From positions 930,001-994,000 of the forward strand of contig NZ_CP009631.1 of assembly GCF_000959445.1 (NCBI RefSeq): a DNA stretch of 64,000 nucleotides, read 5' to 3'. A program made the position numbers and the translations under genes. This document shows positions 26,193-36,009 of this stretch, piece by piece. Source of the DNA: Burkholderia vietnamiensis LMG 10929 (GTDB lineage: Bacteria; Pseudomonadota; Gammaproteobacteria; Burkholderiales; Burkholderiaceae). Position 1 is the first letter of the stretch. The number at the start of each line of letters is the position of its first letter. Under the pieces are notes generated by a model that saw nothing but the letters and a program-made list of their open reading frames with translations, had not been told where the DNA came from and did no database searches.

Positions 26193-28103
26193 ATGATCGA
26201 TCGACTCCAATTCAGCTTCTCCGGCCTTGCCGCGTACGATGCGCGCGTCGCCGACACGCAGGCCGGCCTGTCGCGCCTGCTCGACGCCGCGCGGCTCGAT
26301 GCGGTCGTGGTCACGTCGCAGGACGAGTACATCACCGAATACCTGCCGCGCTGCAACAACCCGCGCTATGCGCTGTCGGGCTTCGACGGCTCGGCCGGCT
26401 GCGGAATCTTCCTGAGCGCGGCGACGGCGCACGCGCTCGGCATCCCGCCGTTCGTGCTGTTCGTCGACGGCCGCTATCACCTGCAGGCCGAACGGCAGTG
26501 CGACCCGGCGCGCGTGCAGGTCGTGAAGCTCGGCATCGACGTGACGATCTGGCAGGCGCTCGCCGGCTGGCTGGTCACGCACGCGGCGCGGCTCGCGCGG
26601 GTCGGCTACGACGCGTGGCGGATCAGCATCGCGCAGCGCGACCGGCTGCTCGCGCAGACGCAGCCCGCGTCGCTCGACTGGGTGAGCCTCACGTCGCGCG
26701 AAATCGATCGCGCGATCGCGCTGCCGGGCTGGGTCGTCGAACGGCCGATCTTCGGGTTGCCGGAGGCGACGACCGGCGTGAGCGTCGCGCAGAACCTCGA
26801 CGCGCTGAACGGCCGGCTCGCCGCGCACACCGCCACGGCGAGCGACACGGCGAGCGACACGGCGACCGCCACGGCGACCGCCACGACGAGCGACACGACG
26901 CCCCCCACGACTGCCTTCCTCACCTGCGCGTCCGACGATCTCGCCTATCTGCTGAACAGCCGCGGCTATCACATCCCGAATGCGTCGTCGCATCTCGGCT
27001 TCCTGTTCGTGCTCGGCGAGCAGGTCGCGCTGTTCCTGCCCGAAGGCTGCGACCGCTGTGCGGTCGACCTGCCGTCGTACCCGGCGTTGCACGTGATCCG
27101 GCGCGACTTCGCCGAACTGGAGCGCTTCCTCGCCCGCTTCGCCGTCGAGCACGTCTGCTACGGCTTCGAATCGGTCAACTGCGCGCTCGTCGAATCGGTG
27201 CGGCGCGTCTGGCCGCATGCGCGCCACGCCGATTTCAACCCGGTCGAGGCGCTGCGGGCGAGCAAGACGCCGGCGGCGCTCGAGCGCTTTCGCGATGCGT
27301 TCGCGCGCAGCTCGGCAGCGATCGCCGAGACGATGCGCTGGGCCAAGACCGGCGAGCCGGGACGGCGCCACACCGAATACGACCTGGCGCGCAAGATCAA
27401 CGACGCGTACGGCGCGCGCTCGGCCGTCGCGCTGACGTTCCCGTCGATCGCCGCGAACGGCGCGAACAGCGCGTTCGCGCATTACACGGAGGCGAGCGCC
27501 GACGTCGAACTGACCGAGGGCGAACTCGTGCTGCTCGACAGCGGCGCGTACTACGACGCCGGCTTCGCGACCGACTGCACGCGCGTGGTGCTGCGTCGCA
27601 CGCGAGCGGAGACGGTCGCGCAGCCGTGGCAGCGCGAAATCTACACGGTCGCGCTGAAGGCCTGCATCAAGGGGCTCGTCACGCGCTTCCCGAACACGGC
27701 GACGTGCGGCGACGTCGATGCGACGGTGCGCCAGGTGTGCCGCGACCACGGCTACGATTACGGCCACGGCACCGGTCACGGCGTCGGCATCCACGTGCAC
27801 GAGGGCGGCGTGCGCTTCGCGCCCGGCGCGTCGTACGGGCTGGTGCCGAATGCGGTGATTTCGGTCGAACCGGGTATCTACCTGCCGGGCAAGGGCGGCG
27901 TGCGGATCGAGAACATCGTGATCGTCCACCCGGACGACGCCGAAGCGGGCACCGTCGCGTTCGAAAACCTCGTCACCGTGGGCTACGACTGGGACCTGAT
28001 CGACGTCGCGCTGCTCGACGACGACGAGCGCGCGTATCTGCGCGACTACGAACGGCTTTGCGCGCAACGCGGCACGCAGGTCACCGCGTGTCCGTTGCTG
28101 TAA
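26193..28103 (+). CDS. M24 family metallopeptidase (Xaa-Pro aminopeptidase type)
   Basis: A 636-residue cytosolic aminopeptidase P-like enzyme, with two N-terminal creatinase-like domains (about 20-150 and 190-370) and a C-terminal pita-bread catalytic domain. The dinuclear metal ligands are all present: Asp449 (LLDSG), Asp461 (FATDCTR), His529 (GHGTGHGVG), Glu559 (SVEPGIY) and Glu573 (RIENIV). It should remove N-terminal residues before proline. Between the two N-terminal domains is a Thr/Ala/Ser-rich insert (about residues 212-239) encoded by 12-bp repeats. Control by the divergent XRE-cupin protein is likely from context. Confidence in the family is high; the exact peptide substrate is unknown. 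Confidence 0.93.
   Translation: MIDRLQFSFSGLAAYDARVADTQAGLSRLLDAARLDAVVVTSQDEYITEYLPRCNNPRYALSGFDGSAGCGIFLSAATAHALGIPPFVLFVDGRYHLQAERQCDPARVQVVKLGIDVTIWQALAGWLVTHAARLARVGYDAWRISIAQRDRLLAQTQPASLDWVSLTSREIDRAIALPGWVVERPIFGLPEATTGVSVAQNLDALNGRLAAHTATASDTASDTATATATATTSDTTPPTTAFLTCASDDLAYLLNSRGYHIPNASSHLGFLFVLGEQVALFLPEGCDRCAVDLPSYPALHVIRRDFAELERFLARFAVEHVCYGFESVNCALVESVRRVWPHARHADFNPVEALRASKTPAALERFRDAFARSSAAIAETMRWAKTGEPGRRHTEYDLARKINDAYGARSAVALTFPSIAANGANSAFAHYTEASADVELTEGELVLLDSGAYYDAGFATDCTRVVLRRTRAETVAQPWQREIYTVALKACIKGLVTRFPNTATCGDVDATVRQVCRDHGYDYGHGTGHGVGIHVHEGGVRFAPGASYGLVPNAVISVEPGIYLPGKGGVRIENIVIVHPDDAEAGTVAFENLVTVGYDWDLIDVALLDDDERAYLRDYERLCAQRGTQVTACPLL
26826..26909 (+). repeat. 12-bp tandem repeats inside the M24 peptidase gene
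   Basis: Seven consecutive 12-base units starting at 26826. Units at 26838 and 26850 are identical (GCGAGCGACACG), those at 26862 and 26874 are identical (GCGACCGCCACG), and the others differ by a few bases. The units are in frame and encode a Thr/Ala/Ser/Asp linker, so copy-number change would lengthen or shorten the linker without a frameshift. Confidence 0.85.
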
Positions 28104-28170
28104 AGGAAGGGTAGTGCGGCGCGGCCGCGCATGATGCGACGGGGCGCCGGCGCTGCGGCGCGCGCGGCGC

Positions 28171-28611
28171 TCAGCGCATCAGCGCCGACACGCGTCCGTC
28201 CGGCCCGTAGACGCCGGCCGGCGCGGACGCCGAGCGCAGCACCGCGAGCGCGCGATCGTTGTAGTCCATCCGGATCCGGATCAGCATCCCGTTGGTCGCA
28301 TTGGCCTGGCGCGCGCGTTCGGTGGCCTGCAGCAGCAGTTGCCAGCGGCCGGCGAGACGCGCGTCGCGCTCGGCGGCCTGATCCATGCCTTTCTTGCCGG
28401 CCGGAAAGCCGAGCGCCGACAGCTGCGCGTCGCGCGTGCGCTCGAGCTGCGCGAGCCGATCGATCAGCTCGCTCTTCTTTTCGACGATACCCGGCAGCAT
28501 GTCGAGCGGCTGCGGCGTCGTCAGCGCCTTTTCTTCATACGCGAGCAGCGACGCGAACGCTTCGACCGTCGCGTGTTCGTCGTTGACCGTGGCCAGCAGC
28601 TCTTCTCTCAT
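28171..28611 (-). CDS. flgN: Flagella synthesis chaperone FlgN
   Basis: A 146-residue, largely helical cytoplasmic protein that keeps the hook-filament junction proteins FlgK and FlgL unfolded and brings them to the export gate. The sequence is weakly conserved, but length, the heptad-rich N-terminal half (about residues 5-60) and position directly after flgM support it. It lies 85 bp downstream of flgM and is probably co-transcribed from the flgM sigma-28 promoter. Confidence 0.88.
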   Translation of the reverse strand: MREELLATVNDEHATVEAFASLLAYEEKALTTPQPLDMLPGIVEKKSELIDRLAQLERTRDAQLSALGFPAGKKGMDQAAERDARLAGRWQLLLQATERARQANATNGMLIRIRMDYNDRALAVLRSASAPAGVYGPDGRVSALMR

Positions 28612-28696
28612 CGCGTCATGCTCGTCGCGCCGGCACGCGTTCCCGCATGCCGGCCATCCAGGGGACCGGTCAGGGCGTGACGGGCCCCGGGCCGGC

Positions 28697-29029
28697 TCAG
28701 TTGCTCTGCGAGCGCTGCCGTTGCAGCAGGTCGCGGGCGGTATTCAGTACGCCGTCGGCGATCTTGTTCACGTCGATCGTCAACGAGCCGTCCTTCAATG
28801 CGTCCTTGATCGACTGGACCAGCGCCGTGTTGATGTCGGCGCTGCCGGAGGCTGACAGCGAACGCAGCTGTCCCGACAGACCCGACAGGTTCACGCTCGT
28901 GTCGCCGCCGGTCGATCCAGCGTCGCCGGCCTGCGCGGACGACGACGAAGCCGCGCCGGATTGCGCGCGGGTCGCGCCGTTGCCGGTGGGCGCGAGTGGG
29001 CTCGGGTTCGGAGTGGAATCGATTTTCAC
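28697..29029 (-). CDS. flgM: Anti-sigma-28 factor FlgM
   Basis: A 110-residue protein that holds FliA (sigma-28) inactive until the hook is complete and FlgM itself is exported. The N-terminal half is Ser/Ala/Gly-rich and probably disordered; the C-terminal half (about 55-105, including INTALVQSIKDALKDGSLTI and KIADGVL) is the FliA-binding helix pair. The start codon is GTG at 29029, with AGGAAAA shortly before it. A near-perfect sigma-28 promoter (29058-29084) lies only about 20 bases upstream of the gene, giving the usual feedback loop and a very short leader. Confidence 0.92.
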   Translation of the reverse strand: MKIDSTPNPSPLAPTGNGATRAQSGAASSSSAQAGDAGSTGGDTSVNLSGLSGQLRSLSASGSADINTALVQSIKDALKDGSLTIDVNKIADGVLNTARDLLQRQRSQSN

Positions 29030-29057
29030 GATGGTTTTCCTGTTCGGTTTGACCCAG

Positions 29058-29084
29058 ATAACGGCCGGGCCGGCCCGAACTTTA
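29058..29084 (-). promoter_or_regulatory. Sigma-28 (FliA) promoter of flgMN
   Basis: Read on the minus strand: TAAAGTTC, an 11-bp spacer, GCCGTTAT. This matches the flagellar consensus TAAAGTTT-N11-GCCGATAA at all but about three positions. Predicted transcription start is near 29050, about 20 bases before the flgM GTG. Confidence 0.85.
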
Positions 29085-29147
29085 GCATCGCGGGTGCGAA
29101 ATTCTCCGAATAAACAATTCTTTGCAATGTTGCGGTGGGTTCGGTCC

Positions 29148-30440
29148 CTATAGCGGAATTTCCACCGTGCCGGCGTCCTTGACGATCGCCGTGACGATCT
29201 GACCGGCCGCCATCCTGACCCGCACCGACTGGCCCGGCGCCGCGTTCGCGAGCGCGTTGCCCTCGGCCGAGATCGTGAAACCGGGGCCGGCCGCGACCAC
29301 CCGCACCGTCTGGCCGGCCGACACCGACGCGGCGCTCTTGAGCATGTCCTGGCGCAACGGCAGCCCGGCCGCGATCCGCGCGAGCGAGGTCGCGCCGATC
29401 GCCTGCGCCGGATCGGTGATCACCGCGAGCGGCAGCACCGTCAGGTCGCCGTTGCGGGCGATCAGGTCGGCGGCGGTGAGCGGCTCGCCCGGCGCGATCT
29501 GCCGCGCGGCGACGTAATAGGTGGCCTGCACGGTGACCTTCGCCTGCAGATAGACCGTCCACGGCCGCGCGCCCGCGCAGCGCACGCCGACCGTCGTGCG
29601 GCCCCACAGGCGCGCGCCGGTCGGCAGGAACGGCTCGAGCGTCGTGCATTCGGCGAGCCCGCGCGGAAACGCGGCGGCGACCGTCGTGGTGGTCTTGCCG
29701 GGCAGCCCCGCGATCTGCTGCTGCAGGAACGCGAGCGCGCTGCGCCGGATCGATTCGGGGTCTTGCTGGCCGGGCGGGGTCGCAGGCTGTGCCGCGGCGG
29801 CCGGCTGGGGCGCGGGCGCGGCAGGCGCCGGCGCAGCGTAAGCGGTGCGCACGGCGGCCGCGCGGGCGAAGGCCGGCCGCGTCGGGTTCGACGCCGGTTC
29901 GGGCGCGCCGGCGACGACGGTCGCCACGGCGCCCGGATCGGCAGCGCGCGGTGCGGCGTAGCGGGAACCGGCGAAATTGGAGGCGTTAGCGGCGTGCGCG
30001 GCATAGGCGCTGCTGACGGAATTGGCGCGCGCGTCCGCGTAGGCGGCGCGCGGTGCGACGCTCGGCACCGCAGCCGGCGCCGGGACGTCGACCACGACCA
30101 TCGTGCCGGCCGGCTGCGCGGCAGGTGCAACCGTGCCCGCGCCGACCATGCCGGCACCGGCATTCCCGACCGGCGCCGCGCCGCTGCCCGCGACCGTTGC
30201 AACGCCCGCGCCGCCGCGGCCCGGTTGTCCCACGCCCGCCACGCCCGCCACGCCCGCCACGCCCGCCACGCTCGCATGGGCGAGCGCGGTCTCGACCGTC
30301 TCGCCGCGCCCCGGGATCACGATCATCGCGTCGTCCGCGTGCGCGCCCGGCGCCGCGAGCCACAACGCCGCGGCGAGCGCGAACGCACGCCGCACGCGCT
30401 TGCCGCGTGCGCCGTCGTTGCGAAGTGCGCTGCCTGTCAT
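29148..30440 (-). CDS. flgA: Flagellar P-ring assembly chaperone FlgA, with long N-terminal extension
   Basis: A periplasmic chaperone that assists FlgI polymerisation into the P ring. A signal peptide (residues 1-35) is followed by about 175 residues rich in Ala, Pro, Val and Gly, then the conserved FlgA region from about 215 to the end, with the SAF domain (YYVAARQIAPGEPLTAADL near 310) and the C-terminal VRVVAAGPGFTISAEGNAL. At 430 residues it is about twice the length of enteric FlgA (about 220), all due to the linker. The linker includes VAG repeats encoded by 9-bp units. It is divergent from flgB, about 205 bp away, which must share the regulatory region. Confidence 0.92.
   Translation of the reverse strand: MTGSALRNDGARGKRVRRAFALAAALWLAAPGAHADDAMIVIPGRGETVETALAHASVAGVAGVAGVAGVGQPGRGGAGVATVAGSGAAPVGNAGAGMVGAGTVAPAAQPAGTMVVVDVPAPAAVPSVAPRAAYADARANSVSSAYAAHAANASNFAGSRYAAPRAADPGAVATVVAGAPEPASNPTRPAFARAAAVRTAYAAPAPAAPAPQPAAAAQPATPPGQQDPESIRRSALAFLQQQIAGLPGKTTTTVAAAFPRGLAECTTLEPFLPTGARLWGRTTVGVRCAGARPWTVYLQAKVTVQATYYVAARQIAPGEPLTAADLIARNGDLTVLPLAVITDPAQAIGATSLARIAAGLPLRQDMLKSAASVSAGQTVRVVAAGPGFTISAEGNALANAAPGQSVRVRMAAGQIVTAIVKDAGTVEIPL
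30232..30276 (-). repeat. 9-bp tandem repeats encoding VAG units in FlgA
   Basis: Four identical nine-base units (ACGCCCGCC on the plus strand, at 30232, 30241, 30250 and 30259) and a degenerate fifth encode a Val-Ala-Gly run near residues 55-70 of FlgA. Units are in frame, so length variation would be tolerated. Confidence 0.85.
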
Positions 30441-30645
30441 CGCCGTGTCCTCGAAACCGTTGATCCGATTCGCATTCTAGGCAGCGGGGCCGTCGCGCAA
30501 ACGATGAATAGAGGGGGCCTTTGGCGCGTTATTCGTCCGATTGCGGGTTGTGCCGCACCCCTACCATCGGTGTCATGGAAAAAAGCCCCTTGGGTCGCCA
30601 TCCGGCGCGGGGGGCGTGCAGCGCTTCATCTGGAGAGACGCACAC

Positions 30646-31134
30646 ATGCTGGACAAACTCGATGCCGAATTCGCGTTCGGCCGACAGGCGCTCGACGTGC
30701 GCGCCTATCGGCAGGAACTGTTGTCGTCGAACATCGCGAACGCCGACACGCCGGGCTATCAGGCGCGCGACGTCGATTTCGCGTCGGCGCTCGCGCGCTC
30801 GCTGAAGCAGACGGACGGCGGCCTCGCGCCGAGCAACGCCGCGCAACTGCCGATGGCGCAGCCGGCCGGCGTGACGAGCGGGATGACGATGGTGTCCACC
30901 GCGCCCGGCCACATGGCCGGCGCCGCGAAGCTGATCCCGACCGGCGGCCCGGCCGACGACTACGGTCGCGCGCAGTACCGGATGCCGCTGCAGCCGTCGC
31001 TCGACGGCAACACGGTCGACCTCGACGTCGAGCGCGTGCAATTCGCGAACAACGCGCTGCACTACGAGAGCGGCATGACCGTGATGACCCAGCAGATCAA
31101 GACGATGATCGCCGCGATCACGAGCAACCAGTAA
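30646..31134 (+). CDS. flgB: Flagellar basal-body rod protein FlgB
   Basis: A 162-residue proximal rod protein, exported through the flagellar type III apparatus without a cleaved signal. The N-terminal rod signature ([22 protein letters not shown], about residues 25-46) and the C-terminal [18 protein letters not shown] helix are typical. The ATG at 30646 follows TGGAGAG. It opens the flgBCDEFGHIJ operon; a more upstream in-frame ATG at 30541 was rejected since it adds non-conserved sequence. Confidence 0.95.
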   Translation: MLDKLDAEFAFGRQALDVRAYRQELLSSNIANADTPGYQARDVDFASALARSLKQTDGGLAPSNAAQLPMAQPAGVTSGMTMVSTAPGHMAGAAKLIPTGGPADDYGRAQYRMPLQPSLDGNTVDLDVERVQFANNALHYESGMTVMTQQIKTMIAAITSNQ

Positions 31135-31174
31135 CGGCGCGCCCCGCCATCGAATCCGAGCACCAGGAGCCACC

Positions 31175-31600
31175 ATGCCCTCGTTGATGAACATTTTCGG
31201 CGTCGCCGGTTCGGCGCTGTCCGCGCAATCGCAGCGCCTGAACGTCACCGCGTCGAACCTCGCGAACGCCGACAGCGCGACCGGCCCCGACGGCAAGCCG
31301 TACAAGGCCAAGCAGGTCGTGTTCGCGACCGACCCGCTCGGCGGCGCGCGCACCGCGTCCGGCCAGGGCGTGGGCGGCGTGCGCGTGACCAAGGTCGTCG
31401 ACGACCCGTCGCCGATGAAGTCGACCTACGACCCCACGAACCCCGCCGCCGACGCGAACGGCTACGTGCAGATGCCGAACGTCGACCCGGTGCAGGAGAT
31501 GGTGAACATGATCTCGGCGTCGCGCTCGTACCAGGCCAACGTCGAGACGCTGAACACCGCGAAGACGCTGATGCTCAAGACGCTGACGATCGGCACGTAA
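31175..31600 (+). CDS. flgC: Flagellar basal-body rod protein FlgC
   Basis: A 141-residue proximal rod protein. The N-terminal [20 protein letters not shown] pattern and the C-terminal [23 protein letters not shown] helix are diagnostic. It follows flgB by 40 bp with an AGGAG site just upstream. A nine-base tandem repeat lies in the short gap before flgD. Confidence 0.96.
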   Translation: MPSLMNIFGVAGSALSAQSQRLNVTASNLANADSATGPDGKPYKAKQVVFATDPLGGARTASGQGVGGVRVTKVVDDPSPMKSTYDPTNPAADANGYVQMPNVDPVQEMVNMISASRSYQANVETLNTAKTLMLKTLTIGT

Positions 31601-31620
31601 GCCGCGCGCCGCGCCAGATT

Positions 31621-31660
31621 CGACAGTTCCGACAGTTCCGACAGTTCCGACAGTTCCGAC
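31621..31660 (+). repeat. 9-bp tandem repeat between flgC and flgD
   Basis: Four identical CGACAGTTC units (31621-31656) and a partial fifth occupy the 74-bp gap between flgC and flgD, ending about 15 bases before the flgD start. Copy-number change would alter intercistronic spacing but not any protein. Confidence 0.88.
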
Positions 31661-31674
31661 CCAAGGCCACCAGG

Positions 31675-32421
31675 ATGACATCCTCCAACACGACGATCGG
31701 CAGCAACGGCACCAACGTGTCGACGTTGCCGACCGACACGATGAACACCAACAAAGTGTCGACGACCGGCACGTCGGCGAGCGACCTGCAGGCGACGTTC
31801 CTGAAGCTGCTCGTCACGCAGCTGCAGAACCAGGACCCGACCAGCCCGGTCGACAGCTCGCAGATGACGTCGCAGCTTGCGCAGATCAACACGGTCAGCG
31901 GCATCGCGCAGCTGAACTCGTCGCTGTCGTCGCTGTCGACGCAGCTCGCGGCCGGCCAGCAGACGCAGGCCGCGCTGCTGATCGGCACCAACGTGCTCGC
32001 GCCGGGCAACGACGTCTCGGTGAAGAGCGGCGCGGCGTCGCCGTTCGGCGTGTCGCTCGCGAACGACGTGTCGAACCTGACCATCACCGTGAAGAACAGC
32101 GCGGGCGTCGTCGTCAACACGATCGACGCGGGCAAGCAGTCGGCCGGCACGGTGCCGTTCAACTGGACGCCGACCGATGCGGCCGGCAATGCGCTGCCGG
32201 ACGGCAAGTACACGGTGAGCGCGCAGTACACGGGCAGCGACGGCAAGACCTATGCGCCGACCGTGCTCGCGGCCGCGCAGGTACAGAGCGTCATCAAGCA
32301 GGCCGACGGCACCGCGGGGCTGGTGCTGTCGAACGGCACGACGGTGGGCTTGACCCAGGTCGCGTCGATTTTCCCGAACACCGCGTCGTCGTCGTCCGGC
32401 GGCACGACCACCACCAACTGA
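31675..32421 (+). CDS. flgD: Flagellar hook assembly (capping) protein FlgD
   Basis: A 248-residue scaffolding protein that caps the growing hook. The N-terminal region has the conserved FLKLLVTQLQNQDPTSPVDSSQM segment (about residues 42-64); the C-terminal half is the FlgD Ig-like/tudor region with PFNWTPTDAAGNALPDGKYTV near 160. It is released when the hook is finished. An AGG-containing site lies near the repeat upstream. Confidence 0.95.
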   Translation: MTSSNTTIGSNGTNVSTLPTDTMNTNKVSTTGTSASDLQATFLKLLVTQLQNQDPTSPVDSSQMTSQLAQINTVSGIAQLNSSLSSLSTQLAAGQQTQAALLIGTNVLAPGNDVSVKSGAASPFGVSLANDVSNLTITVKNSAGVVVNTIDAGKQSAGTVPFNWTPTDAAGNALPDGKYTVSAQYTGSDGKTYAPTVLAAAQVQSVIKQADGTAGLVLSNGTTVGLTQVASIFPNTASSSSGGTTTTN

Positions 32422-32449
32422 TCCAGCTTTCTCGCAAACGGAGACCGAA

Positions 32450-33691
32450 ATGGGTTATCAACAGGGTCTGAGCGGCCTCGCCGGCGCATCCAACGCGCTC
32501 GACGTGATCGGCAACAACATCGCGAACGCGAACACGGTCGGCTTCAAGTCGAGCACCGCGCAGTTCTCCGACATGTACGCGAACTCGATCGCGACGTCGG
32601 TCAACACGCAGATCGGGATCGGCACGACGCTCGGGTCGGTGCAGAAGCAGTTCGGCCAGGGCACGATCAACACGACGAATTCGTCGCTCGACGTCGCCAT
32701 CAACGGCAACGGCTTCTTCCAGATGTCGAACAACGGCGTGACGACCTACTCGCGCGACGGCACGTTCCAGCGCGACAAGAACGGCTACATCGTCAACGCG
32801 CAGGGCATGAACCTGATGGGCTACGCGGCCGACAAGAATGGCGTGGTCAGCACCGCGCAGACCGTGCCGCTGCAGGCGCCGACGTCCAACATCGCGCCGA
32901 CGCCGACCACCAAGATCGTCGGCCAGTTCAACCTGAACTCGCAGGACGTGGTGCCGACCAAGACGCCGTTCAACGCGACCGACAGCGCGACCTACAACTA
33001 CTCGACCGCGATCCAGGTGTACGACTCGCTCGGCGGCTCGCAGGCGGTCAACATGTACTTCGTGAAGTCGGCGGCCGGTGCGTGGGAAGCGTACGCGGGC
33101 GTGCAGGGCGGCACGATGACCGATCTCGGCACGGTCAAGTTCGATTCGTCGGGCGCGATCACGAGCACGACGCTGCCCGCGTCGGCCACGCCGACCGCAT
33201 CGCTCGGCCAGTTCCAGTTCAGCGTGCCGACCACCGACGGCTCGTCGACGCCGCAGGCGCTGACGCTCGACCTGACCGGCACCACGCAGTACGGCGGCAA
33301 GGACGGCGTGAACAACCTCGCGCAGGACGGCTACGCGAGCGGCACGCTGACGACCTTCTCGATCGGCGCGGACGGCAAGCTGACCGGCAACTATTCGAAC
33401 GGTCAGACGGCGGTGCTCGGCCAGATCGCGATCGCGAACTTCAACAACCCGAACGGCCTGATCAACCTCGGCGGCAACCAGTATGCCGAGACGGCCGCGT
33501 CGGGCGTGCCGCAGATCTCCGCGCCGGGCAGCACCAACCACGGCACGCTGCAGGGCAGCGCGCTGGAGAACTCGAACGTCGACCTCACGTCGCAGCTCGT
33601 GAACCTGATCACCGCGCAGCGCAACTACCAGGCGAACGCGCAGACGATCAAGACGCAGCAGACCGTCGACCAGACGCTCATCAACCTGTAA
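32450..33691 (+). CDS. flgE: Flagellar hook protein FlgE
   Basis: A 413-residue hook subunit. It has the N-terminal axial-protein signature ([21 protein letters not shown], residues 12-32), the central FlgE domains, and the C-terminal helix with [20 protein letters not shown]. Length and order (after flgD, before flgF) match. The first codons follow GGAGA at 32439-32443. Confidence 0.96.
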   Translation: MGYQQGLSGLAGASNALDVIGNNIANANTVGFKSSTAQFSDMYANSIATSVNTQIGIGTTLGSVQKQFGQGTINTTNSSLDVAINGNGFFQMSNNGVTTYSRDGTFQRDKNGYIVNAQGMNLMGYAADKNGVVSTAQTVPLQAPTSNIAPTPTTKIVGQFNLNSQDVVPTKTPFNATDSATYNYSTAIQVYDSLGGSQAVNMYFVKSAAGAWEAYAGVQGGTMTDLGTVKFDSSGAITSTTLPASATPTASLGQFQFSVPTTDGSSTPQALTLDLTGTTQYGGKDGVNNLAQDGYASGTLTTFSIGADGKLTGNYSNGQTAVLGQIAIANFNNPNGLINLGGNQYAETAASGVPQISAPGSTNHGTLQGSALENSNVDLTSQLVNLITAQRNYQANAQTIKTQQTVDQTLINL

Positions 33692-33711
33692 AGCGCGGAT
33701 AACCGGCAGCC

Positions 33712-34470
33712 ATGGACCGACTGATCTACACGGCGATGACGGGCGCGTCGCAGTCGCTCGACCAGCAGGCGATCGTCGCGAACAACCTCGCGAACACGTC
33801 GACGACGGGCTTTCGCGCGCAGCTCGCGAACTACCGCGCGGTGCCGATGAATTTCGGCGACGGCAGCACGATCGACCCGACGACGACGCGTACCTACGTG
33901 CTCGCGTCGACGCCCGGCGCGGACTACGCGCCGGGTCCGATCACGCGCACCGGCAACCCGCTCGACGTGGCCGTGCAGGGCGCCGGCTGGCTGTCGGTGC
34001 AGACCGCCGACGGCGGCGAGGCGTACACGCGCGCCGGCAACCTGCACGTCGACGAGAACGGCCAGCTCGTCAACGCGAGCAACCTGCCGGTGATCGGCAA
34101 CGGCGGCCCGATCTCGGTGCCGCCGAACGCGGAAGTCACGATCGGCAAGGACGGCACGGTGTCCGCGCTGATGCCGGGCGACCCGCCGACCGCCGTTGCG
34201 ATGGTCGATCAGATGAAGCTCGTGAACCCCGACCCGACCACGCTCACGCGCGGCAACGACGGGCTGTTCCGCACCGCCGACGGCAATCCGGCCGACGCCG
34301 ACCCGAACGTCGTCGTCACGCCGAATTCGCTCGAAGGCAGCAACGTGAACCCGGTGACCGCGATGGTCGCGATGATCGACAACGCGCGGGCGTTTCAGCT
34401 GCAGTCGAAGCTGATCCAGACGGCCGACCAGAACGAGCAGTCGGCGAACCAGCTGCTCAACTTCAGCTGA
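33712..34470 (+). CDS. flgF: Flagellar basal-body rod protein FlgF
   Basis: A 252-residue proximal rod protein. N-terminal [23 protein letters not shown] and C-terminal [23 protein letters not shown] segments match FlgF rather than the similar FlgG. It follows flgE by 20 bp and precedes flgG by 35 bp in the operon. Confidence 0.95.
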   Translation: MDRLIYTAMTGASQSLDQQAIVANNLANTSTTGFRAQLANYRAVPMNFGDGSTIDPTTTRTYVLASTPGADYAPGPITRTGNPLDVAVQGAGWLSVQTADGGEAYTRAGNLHVDENGQLVNASNLPVIGNGGPISVPPNAEVTIGKDGTVSALMPGDPPTAVAMVDQMKLVNPDPTTLTRGNDGLFRTADGNPADADPNVVVTPNSLEGSNVNPVTAMVAMIDNARAFQLQSKLIQTADQNEQSANQLLNFS

Positions 34471-34505
34471 GCGGCACGGCCCTCGCTACCAGGAGAAGAT
34501 TCAAC

Positions 34506-35294
34506 ATGAACCGATCGCTCTACATTGCCGCCACCGGCATGAACGCGCAGCAGGCGCAGATGGACGTGATCTCGAACAACCTCGCGAACACCAGCACCAA
34601 CGGCTTCAAGGCGTCGCGCGCGGTGTTCGAGGATCTGCTGTACCAGACGATCCGCCAGCCGGGCGCGAACTCGACGCAGCAGACCGAGCTGCCGTCGGGC
34701 CTGCAGCTCGGCACCGGCGTGCAGCAGGTCGCGACCGAGCGCCTGTACACGCAGGGCGGCCTCACGCAGACCGGCAACTCGAAGGACGTCGCGATCAACG
34801 GCGCGGGCTTCTTCCAGGTGCTGATGCCGGACGGCACCAACGCCTACACGCGCGACGGTTCGTTCCAGACCAACGCGCAGGGCCAGCTCGTCACGTCGAG
34901 CGGCTATCAGATCCTGCCGGCGATCACCGTGCCGCAGAACGCGCAGTCGCTGACGATCGGCAAGGACGGCGTCGTGTCGGTCACGCAGCCGGGCTCGAAC
35001 AACGCGGTGCAGATCGGCTCGCTGCAGATCGCGACCTTCATCAACCCGGCCGGCCTCGAGGCGAAGGGCGAGAACCTGTTCGCCGAGACCACCTCGTCGG
35101 GCGCGCCGAACGTGTCGCAGCCGGGCCTGAACGGCGCGGGCGTGCTCAACCAGGGCTACGTCGAGGCGTCGAACGTGAACGTCGTGCAGGAGCTCGTCAA
35201 CATGATTCAGACGCAGCGCGCGTACGAGATCAACAGCAAGGCCGTGACGACGTCCGACCAGATGCTGCAGACCGTCACGCAGATGAAGACCTAA
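34506..35294 (+). CDS. flgG: Flagellar basal-body distal rod protein FlgG
   Basis: A 262-residue distal rod subunit. The highly conserved N-terminus ([20 protein letters not shown]), the segment [26 protein letters not shown] and the C-terminal [17 protein letters not shown] are close to those of well-studied FlgG proteins. An AGGAGA ribosome site precedes the ATG. Length is typical. Confidence 0.97.
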   Translation: MNRSLYIAATGMNAQQAQMDVISNNLANTSTNGFKASRAVFEDLLYQTIRQPGANSTQQTELPSGLQLGTGVQQVATERLYTQGGLTQTGNSKDVAINGAGFFQVLMPDGTNAYTRDGSFQTNAQGQLVTSSGYQILPAITVPQNAQSLTIGKDGVVSVTQPGSNNAVQIGSLQIATFINPAGLEAKGENLFAETTSSGAPNVSQPGLNGAGVLNQGYVEASNVNVVQELVNMIQTQRAYEINSKAVTTSDQMLQTVTQMKT

Positions 35295-35314
35295 CCGGAA
35301 GTCCCGCCGTCGCC

Positions 35315-36004
35315 ATGAAGCAGGTCCGCCTCCTCCCGTCAGCCACCGTCCGCGCCGCGTGCGCGGTCGCGGTGGCCGCGCTCGCCGGTTGCGCGCAGAT
35401 TCCGCGCGATCCGATCATCCAGCAGCCGATGACGGCGCAACCGCCGATGCCGATCGCGATGCAGGCGCCCGGCTCGATCTTCAATCCGGGCTTCGCGGGC
35501 CGGCCGCTGTTCGAGGATCAGCGGCCGCGCAACGTCGGCGACATCCTGACGATCGTGATCGCGGAGAACATCAACGCGACCAAGTCGTCGGGGGCGAACA
35601 CCAACCGGCAGGGCAACACCGACTTCAACGTGCCGACGGCCGCGTTCCTCGGCGGGCTGTTCGCGAAGGCGAACCTGTCGGCGACCGGCGCGAACAAGTT
35701 CGCGGCGACCGGCGGCGCGAGCGCCGCGAACACGTTCAACGGCACGATCACCGTGACGGTGACCAACGTGCTGCCGAACGGCAACCTCGTCGTGAGCGGC
35801 GAGAAGCAGATGCTGATCAATCAGGGCAACGAGTTCGTGCGCTTCTCGGGGGTCGTCAACCCGAACACGATCTCGGGCGCGAACTCGGTCTACTCGACGC
35901 AGGTGGCCGACGCGCGGATCGAATACTCGGCGAAGGGCTACATCAACGAAGCCGAGACGATGGGCTGGCTGCAGCGCTTCTTCCTCAATCTGGCACCGTG
36001 GTGA
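35315..36004 (+). CDS. flgH: Flagellar L-ring lipoprotein FlgH
   Basis: A 229-residue outer-membrane lipoprotein that forms the L ring. The lipobox ends at ALAGC (Cys26). The conserved [29 protein letters not shown] segment (about 50-80) and the C-terminal [26 protein letters not shown] are clear. Its last codons are only a few bases from the flgI start, so translation is probably coupled. Confidence 0.96.
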   Translation: MKQVRLLPSATVRAACAVAVAALAGCAQIPRDPIIQQPMTAQPPMPIAMQAPGSIFNPGFAGRPLFEDQRPRNVGDILTIVIAENINATKSSGANTNRQGNTDFNVPTAAFLGGLFAKANLSATGANKFAATGGASAANTFNGTITVTVTNVLPNGNLVVSGEKQMLINQGNEFVRFSGVVNPNTISGANSVYSTQVADARIEYSAKGYINEAETMGWLQRFFLNLAPW

Positions 36005-36009
36005 TCCCG

